This document shows, piece after piece, positions 39,656 to 51,600 of a stretch of DNA of 64,000 bases. How positions within the stretch are numbered: position 1 is the stretch's first letter; the number at the start of each line of letters is the position of its first letter. The stretch is from contig CM029119.1 in the NCBI GenBank assembly GCA_016859345.1, positions 905,501-969,500 on the forward strand, in the 5' to 3' direction. This DNA comes from Istiophorus platypterus (taxonomy: Eukaryota > Chordata > Actinopteri > Istiophoriformes > Istiophoridae). The notes under the pieces were generated by a model, which saw only the letters and a list, made by a program, of their open reading frames with translations, was not told the origin of the DNA and did no database searches. Both the position numbers and the translations under genes were made by a program.

Positions 39656-42600
39656 AAACTCACACTGCAGCTAGTGAACTATCTCTCCTGGGTTTTCTCT
39701 TTTTGTGAGCTTCACTGAAGTCCAGTGCAGCCTTGTCCATTCCTAGTAGTTCACTGATGCGGTCATGGCCGTAAAACTCCCCATATTTATCCATCACCTG
39801 TGGAAGAGCAGCATCCTGATGAAATATTTTCGAGTTGAACATTTTCTTTAAAATTTTTTTTACAAAAACAGCTTCTCTAAATTTGTAATTTTTAAATTAA
39901 ACATCATTTATGCAGCGACAGCTGACAAGGACGCTTCTTCCCAGGACTTAGACATTCTGACACACGAAGCTGCCCAGGACAAGTGCGGTCCTCAACTTGT
40001 GGCTGCCAGTATATCTATTGTGTTTTACTTTTACACCGAGGCCAGCCTGGGTTGATAAGAGGTTTATGCTGATTTATATCCATTTCTAGCTGTCTCAAAA
40101 TTGGAAAAGAAATGTGTCTCTGTTCACTTCAATATCAAGATTTGTAGATCAAATTGGAATCATTTCTATTCTTATCCTGCCTTTATAAATTTATACCTGT
40201 TTAATTTTTGGAAGAAAGTCAAATCACTAAAGATCACTATGGAAATAGAAAGAGAATTTATAAATTTACTCTAAAGCTAATCAGGAGCAAGATGGGCTAA
40301 CTGAAAATGAAATGTGTGAAAATTGATGTTACTATGAACAGTTAAGTGAGTAAAAGATGACCTGATTTCCAAAAGCCATAAAATTAAAAATGACCCATTT
40401 AATATTTTTAGCAAGTATATTTTTTATTTCCATCTTTAACAGTTTCAAAATAACAAAATAGGAAAATTGTCTGAAACAAAAGTTTAAGCACCCTGCATGG
40501 TAAGCACTTAATAACATACCCTTTGACAAGTATCTCAGCTTGTAAACACCTTTTATGGCCAATTAAGAATCTCTCTTTTCCTGTTTGGAGGATTTTCTCC
40601 ATTCTTCCTTACAAAAGACTTCTGGATCGGTGAGATTCTCTGGCCATCTTGGATGCACTGCTCTTTTGAGGTTTATCTGCAGATTATCAATGATATTTAG
40701 GTGTGGGAACTATGAGGGCAATAGCAACATCTTTACAGTTTTGAGGTTCTCTTCTCATGAAATTGTGAGTCCTTTTTTTTCCAAACACACCTTTGTTCAT
40801 TGTGGCCAGAAAGTTCCATTTTAATTTCATCAGTCCAGGGATCTTCTTTCCAAAAAGCATCAGGTTTGTTTTAGATGTTTCTTTCCAAACTTCTGACACT
40901 GAATGTTGTGGTGAGGACACAGGAAAGGTTTTCTTCTGATGACTCTTCCATGAAGGTCATATTAGTGCAGGTGTTACTGCACAATAAAGCAGTGCTCCAT
41001 CACTCCAGAGTGCAAAATCTTCCTGAGGGCTTTTGCAGTAAAACAGGGGTTTTGGTTTTCCTTTCAAGCAATCATATTAGTATTCTATCAACTTGACCTC
41101 ACTTTCTTTTAACTTCCACTTCTTATTTACGTTATGAACTGAGGAGACTGCTACCTGAAAAAAACCTTTGCTATCTTCTTATGGCCTCCTTCTGCTTGGT
41201 GGACGTCAATTATTTTAATTTTAAGAGCAGTAGGCAGCTGCTTAGAGAAGCACATGGCTGCTGTTTGCTTGATAAGTTTTGGTGAGTTGAACTATTTATA
41301 AAAGCTTAGAAAAAAGCATTTGGCTTTTTGATGACAGTGAACAAGCTATAGCCCTCACAAGCTTATTAGGGGCTGAGACCTTGTTAAAAGTTACCTGGGA
41401 GCATCAAATATGTTAGGGCTCCAAACCTTCTGAATAGTGCTCCTTTCCTTTTTGGCTGGACCACAACAGTTTTGTCAGTTCTATAAATGCAAGTATCCAT
41501 GACTGACTAAGTGACTGACTGACAGTGTGATAAATTCACACCACTTGTCAGCTGAATGCTGCATGACTACGTGGTAATGTTATACCATTAGTTGTTGCCC
41601 TTTCAAAATGAATAGGTAAAAAGGGATTCTATTTGGGGGTGGGCGATAGCGTAAAAATTTCTTTTTGATCCGATACCATATAATACAGAGCCATAGTCAT
41701 CCATATCAATATGGTTACTTTTTATTATTAAAAGCAGCTTATGTACTTTGAGTGAGAGTAGTGTGTCATGATTTATTTTGACAAATATAATTTTCCTGAA
41801 TATACGTGGCGGCTCTTGCCTCTCTGAAATGACCCTGTCCTCGTCTTTTCTGTTTTCTGCTTCTTACATGCACCACAAGATGCGATGTTTTCATTTACAG
41901 CAAAATAGCTATACACACAATGCTCCTCTTTTGTTCAGCCATTACTATGCTCATTTGCTGGGTTAGCATTGGTAGTCAGGGTGTGTGGCTGTGTGCACTC
42001 AACAACAAGATAGCAGTGGAAAAAGTAAATGAGTGCATGCACTTATGTGCTTTCATGGGAATAGAACATTGTTTGCACAGACAGTTGTATTCTTTGATGA
42101 AATGGGTGCAATGTAGAAGCAAGAAATTGAACTGGTATTGATCCCGTTGACAGTAGAAGTGATCCTCAAAAAAGAGAAATTGTATCTTCAGTATCAATAT
42201 TTTGGGTGGAACTGCCCAACCATAGGTTCTATTGTGTCATCAGGGGTGCATTTACAGACAAGCAGTTACCAACTTAGAGCTAGATTTACCAGCTTTTCAC
42301 ATCTGTTTAGCAACTTTTCTCTGTTAAAGCACCTAATGTCAAATCTAATTTGATTGACAAACCATGTCTACCTATAAAAGCGTTGCTAGTATTTCCCCGT
42401 GAGCACAAGGTCGGGCTCTCTCTCTAGAGGTACATCTCTCTATGAGTCTCATTCAATTTACCTGTGGCAGCTGCATAGATGTTAATGAGCTTCCAACTTT
42501 CCCTCTGAGGGAACATTTTACAATATAGCCAAAATCACAGTACAGCTGTCTTTAACTTTTGTGACTGATGAATTTTTTACATGATGTGGTGGTTATAAAA

Positions 42601-45600
42601 TAGGATTTCCACAGAGCAGCAGTATGGAAATGACTTGGAAGAAACTGCTGGTTAAACATGTAGTTTAATTGGTTGCAGTTCAGTTATTATTTCATAGTTG
42701 GTCCTTTGTCTGACAACAGAAACTGAAAAAACATGTAAATGAGAACAGCTTTATTAGGAATTAAGCTGTTTGAATATACTGGATGATCACAGAGAAGAGG
42801 AGGGAAGTATACATCTTAAGAGTGGTCCAGCCATATACTGGGTTTTGGTCTAGTCTTGGTTTCACTCTAAAATGGTACAAACAAAAATAAATACACTAAT
42901 CTTGGCTTAAAATGTTCAAAAGAATTATTCACTTTTAACTTTATGCCTTTTGGAGATCAGGTAATCTTCTATTCACTTAACTATTCATAGTAACAGGAAT
43001 TTCAACAAAGGGTACCGAAAATTCTTCATGTCACTGTAAATGGCCTCATAAAATAAAACATCTCATCAGAGACATAACTGCAGAGAGAGAAAAGAGTTTG
43101 GAAGAGTGAAAGATGGATGAAGAAGGATATGTGTGTGAGTGAAGGGGAGAGAGGGAAAGTTAGACTAAGTCTGTGAGTGCGTAGCTCACTCTGTCTTTAC
43201 ATCACACACATCCCTGCATGTACTGTGTGACACACATTTATTTGGAATCGTAGGTTAGAGAGCAGCAAAATTAAAATTTCTCCACGAGTGTTGAAGGATA
43301 TTATCAGTTTTACTAACAGTGAAACCTACCTTCCTCTTCACAAACTTATCCCAGTAGTTGTTGGGAAAAGATCTGAAATTCAGAGGACAAAACCCCAATG
43401 AGTTAAATCAAATATTAAGGTGTATTACAAATATTTAACTGTAAAGAACTATAACAAGAGACGATTAGATAAAATTGTATTTGGAAATATTTTACCCAGT
43501 CTAAATTTTTTTATGTGCTATGTTCATGGGCCATCATACAGGTGCCATGCCCAACTAGTAGGAATCACTAGTTTAGCACCATTGACAAGAATTAGGATGC
43601 TCACCACCCAAAGAGAGGGCTAATTTTATTCACTGGGATGCAAGACGGACCCCAACCAGGATCTAAACTTCAGGTTGCACCACCCTATATATCAGAGGTG
43701 CATAGTTGCACCACACGTGCACCTCTGATATGTAGGTTCTCTCAAACTGCAGCTAATGTTCTTTCCACAGGTTCTTCACACATCCTCTGTTGTTACTACC
43801 TGTCTTTTCTAATGAATATACAATTAGTTCCATATTTATTTTGAAAGTGAAAAAAAATTACATAATTTTGCCTCTGTACACATTCACCATAGATATGAAA
43901 TGAATGAAACAAAATGTGATGAAGTGAAGACTTTCAGCTTTGATTCAAGGGATATCACAAAAATTACACATCAACCATTTAGGATTTACAGGCATTTTTA
44001 CACATAGTCCCTCATTTTCAGAGGCTAAGAGGGTAATTGGACAAGTGACAAATGATCAGTTTCAAGGCCAGATGTGGCCTGTTCCCTCATTATAAATTAA
44101 GCAGATAAAAGGTCTGGAATTGATTCTAAGTGTTGAACTTTTGTTTGGTAGCTGTTCATAGAAACTTATGTGGTTCGAAGGAGGTGTTGATGCATCATTA
44201 GGCTATAAAAACAAAACAAACCTATCTGGCAGATGGCAGAAACTTTGAAAGTGGCCAAAACAATACTTTGATACAATCTTAAAAAGAAGGAATGAACCAG
44301 TGAGCTCAGCATCACCAAAAGGACTGGAAGACCACAGAAGACGACTAAAGTGGATGAATGCAGAATTCTTTCCTTGGTGAAGAAAAAAACCCTTCACAAC
44401 ATCTAGCTAGGTCAAGAAAACTCTCCAGAAGGAAGATGTATCATTGCCACAGTCTACAATCAAGAGACACATTCATTTAAGTAAATACAGAGAGCAAACT
44501 CCTTGTAACACTTAAGAATGGAAAGGTCAGATTAAACTTATCCAAAAGTGTCTGGAAAAAGCCTTTTCAGTTCATAAACAAGATTCTTTGGACAAAGATT
44601 AACTCGTGCCAGGATGATGGGAAGAGAAGAGTATGGCGACAGAAAGGAACAGCTCATAATCCAAACCCACCACATCATCTGTCAGACATGGTGGAGACAG
44701 TGTTATGACATGGGCATGTATGGCCGCCAGTGGAGCTGGGTCGCTGGTGTTTATTGATGATGTGACTGCTGATAGAAGCAGCAGGATGAATTTTGAAGTG
44801 AACAGGGCTTTACTGTCTGTTCAGATTCAGCCAAATGCTGCAAAACTGACAGGACAGAGCTTCACAGTACAGATGGATAATGACCCAAAAGATACTGTGA
44901 AAGCAACCAAAGAGCTTCTCATGGCAAAGAAATTTAACATTCTTCACTGGCCAAGTCTGTCACCTCACCTAAACCCAACTGAGCATGTTTTTCACTTCCT
45001 GAAGACAAAACTGAGGGCAGAAAGACCGATAACCATGGGGCAACTAATTGCAGCTCTAGTAAAGGCCTTGCAAAGCATCTGAAGGGAGGAAATTCAGTAT
45101 TTGGTGAAGTCCAGGGGTTAAGGCAGTCATTGACTGCAAAGAATTTTCGTCCAAGTATTAAAAATAATCCTTATATTCATAATTATTTGGTTTTGTCGAA
45201 TTACTTCGAGCCCCTGAAAATGAAGGACTAAGTAAAAAAATGGCTTTAATTCCTTAACAGTTAATGTAAAATCTTTGTGAAAGCCCATGAATTAAAGCTG
45301 AAAGTCTATACTTCAATCCCATATTGTTTCAAATCTGTTGTGGTTGTGTACAAAGGAAAAATTGCAAAATTTGTGTCACTTTCTAAATATTCATGAACCT
45401 AACTGTATAATAAAACCTATGAGTTCATGTATATACACTCTTTTGTAAACTGGATCTACTCACTGTGTGTTTATGACCAGTCTATCCCACTGTCCTTTGA
45501 TGTCATCTTCAGATGGTTGTTCTGTGATATAAAGCCCATCAAATTCCAGCTTCCTGGCCACCTCCTTCTCACGCTTAAAGATAACTAGTGGCACCTACAT

Positions 45601-48600
45601 CACAGACACACACCCACACAGACACACAAACAGTATAGGAGTGCTATTTAATTTCAGATAACTAAAAGCTATGAATTGGAAATTATTTAAATTATCTAAT
45701 AAAATTAAAAAAATAAATAAAGAAAAAGCAGATTCTACATGAAAGGAGGATTTAATGGCAAACTGTAAGAGTACATGATTTTGTTTTTGATTTAATGTAT
45801 AAATGATTTTAATGAGAAATACTGCATACAGACTCAAAGGTTTTTAAATCATTTCTCACATATATATTAATAGACAGTATCCTGCCTTGAGACAGTAGTA
45901 TCCAATGATACAAAAGAAGGAGATGACAGTGTGCAGAACCGCCAGGATTCGTAACATGGGCTCCATGTATCCACTGCTCTCTTCAAGAACAAAACGGACC
46001 ATGACAGGCTTCAGGGGCTCCCCAGTCTCATCCATCACCTCCTCCCTTTTCTCCACTGCTTCTCCACCCAGTGGATCCCACTGAACGCTGCTGTCTGGTT
46101 GGCTGGTGGAATACGTCACTTCCCTTTCCTCAAACACAGATGAGGATGTAGACACCTGGTAGGGACAATTTATTAATCCTTAAGATAGGTTTATAGAATA
46201 CGAAAACATGACAGTCAATATATTGTGACCCTGATGATGTAACCAATAACTTCATGGGCAATCCTACAGGTGAGCCTTACAATTGAATATGAAACCTATG
46301 TAAAGTTCTGAAACCTTTGTAAAGTTCTGAATGTTCAGGGTTTTTACAGTCTGTCAGAGAGGGGTTTATTCATTTATTTTAAGAAACCCCTACCCCAAAT
46401 TTTGTAAAATACACAGAGTGAACAAACTGAGTTTGTTAAGGCTTTGTACAAGAGGAGCTAATTTTTCTATTTTGTCCAAATAATTTTATGTATTTTGTAT
46501 GTACTGTTAATCACATGCCATTATTTTACAGTTATTGTACTCAGCGCCTATCATTTAAAGGGCAACAATAAAACAACCAAAGTAGCTGTATATCGTAAAT
46601 TTAAGCTGCCCTTGTCGATGTTTTGGGTGCACCGGAACAAACTGTAAACACACCTGTGATATATCATCACCTTGTAAAATTGATACTTGCATATCCAGCA
46701 TATCATATTTCTGGTAACCCCAAGAATCTAAGTCAGTATTCTCTTAGATCTGGTTTAGTCTCTAGCAATGCATGAGAAAATATTTGGCTCTTTAGCTGCT
46801 AAATGCTCCACTCTTTTTACAGTGGGTTAACAGTACCAGAGCCTTATTTTATGAATGTGCCAAGGAGGTCTGTGAAGAATGAATATATCCATTTCCATTA
46901 CCAAAAGCACAAGTTACTGATAATATGCCAGTAATATACCGGGTATATACTCTGCCATTACCTTATAGAATAAGAGGATGAAGTTGATTGCAAAGGCAAC
47001 AAACAGTGCCAACATTCTCATGTTGTAGAAATTCCTGGCAAAGTAGTTCTGCAGGGAGAGACAAAAGGAGAAGCTACTAATGTGTTCCTGGGTGTTACAA
47101 ACAGAGCACATGATGTTAGACTTCACACTTCTAAAATAATCATTTGCTTTAAAATTGTGCTTTCAGTGTCATCACTCATAACATTACATGAAAATAGTTT
47201 GTTAAAACTCTTTTGTCAACCCAATATAATCCAGTTCAAATTTGTATTCAGAGAGAGCTCAGAGCCAAGATTGAAAAAGCAAGTGAAGAGATGGAAATGA
47301 ATCCTGTACCAGTAGTTTCCTCTGGTAGGCTATGATCTTCTTCAAGAATGCAGACTCCTGCAGATCTGGTTCATCAGACTTTGAGGTGTGATGCCTCCTA
47401 ACCTTTGGCTTCATTTTCTCATTCTTCTGTTGATTCTCTTGTTCCTCTACATGTCCACCCCTGAAATTACATCACAATATATACTTGCACAAAGCTAACG
47501 ATACAGTATTCGTTGTGCCTTCCCTCATCTCACTGTGTTCTTTAAGAAGGCCAAATAAACGGACTGTTAGTTGTTACACACCATTGCCCTGAAAACCTCT
47601 AAATGGAGCTACATGACAAGTAACGATTATTAACACAAGAGTCTATAAACCAAATTATAAATTTTTATTTTATATTTCACTACAATTCTAACTCAACACT
47701 GTCCCACTTATGATCCCATTTCATCATTAATAAATAAAATAAAATAAAGATAAACTATTGCAAATATTGGTATCAATGTTGATTTTAAAGAGTATTTAGT
47801 ATGTCTATTAAATGTCTATTAATTTCGTATGTGGACTTCTAAATAAATTGCCAAACAACTTAGTTACTACGTTATTAGCTTCTTCCAGAGATTTCAACTA
47901 CACCTCACAATCTTCTTGAGTTGTCTCAATAATCATGGAGAAAACCCATGACAACATCATCACATGACCTAAGTAGGACCTTCCTCTATTGAACAAGACA
48001 ATGGGATTTGGAGGAATGAGGGAAAAGCTACAAAGTGGACCTTTTTTTCTTGTCACACTACTGTTTCTCAGTCAAAAGAAAATTCCATGCTAAATATTTT
48101 TTTTGTACAGAAAGAGATCCATTTCCTTTGTTTCTGACATCTCCTGTTTTGATTATCTGCTCTGTTGCACACATTTTCATTAAACAGACCAGGGACAAGG
48201 AGACAACTGAAATGCTTAGATCATTATGTCCAGGTTACAAGACTCTTGTGTCGCCTTTTGACAAATCAGTTGATGAAACTGTATGTTAGACTGTATGTCT
48301 GGACAGAGAGAGGTTATTTCACACTTATTTGCTTTTGGCTGCTCCTGTGTAGTGCGGTCTGACTTTGACCATCTTCTGAGTAAGTAGTACATTGGCTCTT
48401 GCCACAAATGTTTGATTCTTCCCCTTATAATTAACAATTCTATAAGCAGTGTTCACCACCAAGTAGCCGGGCCTAGGGATAGGTCAAATATCATTTAACA
48501 TGAATACTAGGCATCTATATGGATGCCTACCCAACCGCTTACACATTTTATGTCTTATTGATAACTTTGGTTTAATGGCGTTTCATATGTACTTAATGTC

Positions 48601-51600
48601 TTAATGTGTAGCAAACATATGTAAATAATGTCTCTATACAATGCTTGTTATAGCTATCGGATAAAATAACAAATGCATGTACATACTCTGATATTTTCTC
48701 GGGTGCACATTCAGTCTCTGGTGTTGCTTCCTTCTCCTCTGAGGAAGAGCTCTTGGACTGAAACAGAAACATTATGAGACACACAAGTCAGTTTGTGACT
48801 GAGTATATTTTAGCCATGGTTTAAAGGCACTGAAAACCTTTTCTCTCAATCAGCTTCTTCTTATGACTGTTAAGATCATTAATGAATACAATTTTCTGTC
48901 AAAGTCAGAAGAGTTTCAATACTTTGACAAGATAGATCTTTGTATTTCATTATTTCTCTGTGCTCCACTCACTTGTGTAAATTACAAGAGACTCAGCTGA
49001 AAAAAACATGATGTTGAATACTTTCTTGAACCAATCAGGATTGAGCAAGATTTGTATCAGAAACTGAGGACAGCTGGTGGTTTGTTAAGTTTCTGTTAAT
49101 CAAATGTTATCCAACCACACCCAGACAAAGAAGCAAATTAGATTAATTAGAGTAATTTTTGACGATTAAACTTTTATAAATAACACTGGAAGATGTTTTT
49201 TTTTCCCACAGATTAAATTTGATTGTTGATTATTTAATCATCACTGTCAATGTCATTCCAATAGGCGCTCCAACACTTCCACACTTCCAAACTGAAATGA
49301 CTCAATACTTATGGATAGATTGCTATGAAAATTCACTGACATGATGAACTGCAATAACTTCAGTGATTCTCTGACTTCTCTAGCTCCATCATCAGGTCAC
49401 CATTTTGATTTGTTCAACACTTTTGTTTCCGACCAAACTCTAAAGTAATGCATTTCCCTTCAACAGCTGTACGCTGTGTTTATGGCTGATTAGCAAATGT
49501 TATGCATGTTTGCATGCTGACATTAACACTTTCGTTCAAAGCAAAGCTGTGCCTAAGTACACCTTCATATGAGCTGCTAGCATGGCTGTAGACATTTGCC
49601 TTCTTTTGTGCATGTTGTATTTATGTACAATTAACCACAATAGTGATGATTTTGATGGTTAAAAAAACCAAGGGAGAAAAAAAAAGCAATAAGGAAAAGA
49701 AATTAAATGTTTAAACTACTACATTTTTTCTTCGTACTTGATGCCTCCGTCTGAGCTCAGGTGGGGGTGCTGTAGTTGGGGTTAGTAGGTTTGGGGGGGG
49801 GACCGGAGAGTTGAGCAGTTCGGTCAGGCTGGCGTTGGGGTTGTGGGGGGTGATTTTGTACTGCCCCCCCTCCCTTCTTAAGTCCAGACCGAAAATGTCT
49901 GACAGCAGCTCAGTCTCACTGGTGTTTACTGCCAGGTCAGCTAGGTCCTCCTTCGGGGAGCTGCGGTCAGATGGTCTCTTCTCTCTGTCCTCAGCATCAA
50001 CCCGCACCTCATCCTGGGTTGGGTCGGGCATGTTGGCCAACAGCTCTGACACCTGAGGGTGAAACAGTCTAGTGTATTAATTTTGCATAATGACCTGTGC
50101 ATATCCTAAATATTCTTATAAATTTATGGAGAATAACCTTGATGGTCTTGGCCCCCTCCACCAGACTGCCTCCCATGAAGGTGTTGTAGAAAATTCGGCA
50201 TAAGCCTCGAGCCACACTGAAAGCCACATGGAGAAGGCCAAGCAACACTGACCAGTACAAAGACACCAGGGTGGTCACCATGTCCTTCACTGTCATGTTC
50301 TTTACCTTCTTCATTTGTTTCTTCAAGCTCTTCATGGACAGCACCTGAAAACAAAGAAAAGATACAGATGAAACAATCAAAAGTCATAGTTCCTTAAATA
50401 GGAAGATATCTACCACAACCCTTTACTGATCCCTGGTATACCTATTTCTATGTCTGCAATATAGTTCTGAATATAGAGTTTAGTGTCTGGCCAGACACTA
50501 AGCACAGAGATTGGTATCAATGTTTATATCTCATTCAAAAGAGCAAATGCAAATATAAAAAACATGTTCAAATATTCCTTTGAAATACTCAAAAATACAC
50601 ACAGAAGCTTTTGTTCACTGACGGCTGTGTTTCAGGGCATTTTGTGGTCTTACCTTTATCAGCAGTATGATGTTGTATCGCAGAGCCAACAGAGCCATGA
50701 AGACAGTGGTAACAGAGAAGAAGCCCATTTCAGGATTCTCCTCATCTGGTTTCTCCCGTTCACTCTCCTCTTTCACTGCTGAACGCTCACCAGCATCAGA
50801 CATCTGAGCCGCCAGCTGCATTTCAAAGATGGTGTCCTCACAGAAATTCACAAACAGCTCCATCTTCTCCTTCTCCCCTCCCTCATTCACCACATCAAAA
50901 ATGAATTGACGCTTGGATTCTTTGACCTGGGTAGCAGATAAATAGGAGAAAATAGGGAGCTGAGAAGAGATCTGTTGTCAAAATTAAACAATGTAAATTC
51001 TAAATTGAGTGGTATTTCTTTGAAGTGACAAATATAAAAAGGAAAAAAAAAGGAAAAAAATTCAATCTTTACCTGAGGTTTCTCCCACTGTGTTCGACTG
51101 GACTCACTGATCTCAAAGTAGACCCTCTCGATGCGTTTTGCACTGCCCATGATCTCGATCCGGCCCAGGTAGGGTTGGAAGTAGTTGAGAACACTTTCTG
51201 CCAGTTCCAAGAAGGTCTGCAGTCGGCAGTCATGAGGCATGTGCTCCGAAAGGTTGGTCAGCAAAACCGCCACGTTGAAACCAATATCCTTTTGAATCAA
51301 AGTTTAAAGTATTTTTATTTCTTCTGACTATAACAATTTCCTTTTTTAGCATGTTGCTCAATACATTTGTTTAGCACCACTCAACCTCTAAATCCTGTGA
51401 TAAGTGAAGCCCCTGAGGATGGTGCCAGAGGGATTTCCGAAAAAGTAACATCATAAACACAGAATCAAATGATATCACTCAAGTTAACTTTTCCATCAAA
51501 AATACGGTGTGTTATTCTGTATTTTAAAGGTCATAATCCAACATTTTACCCATTTTGGAAAGTGAAAGATAAAAAGTACACCTGGCCACAAAAGACACAG

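Noticed and set aside
47451..47460. Alternative acceptor GTAGAG for ryr2 window exon 13 to fix a phase conflict
   Set aside because: The conflict vanishes when exon 12 ends at the better donor TCAGA|GTATGT, which pairs with the strong acceptor ATTTCAG.
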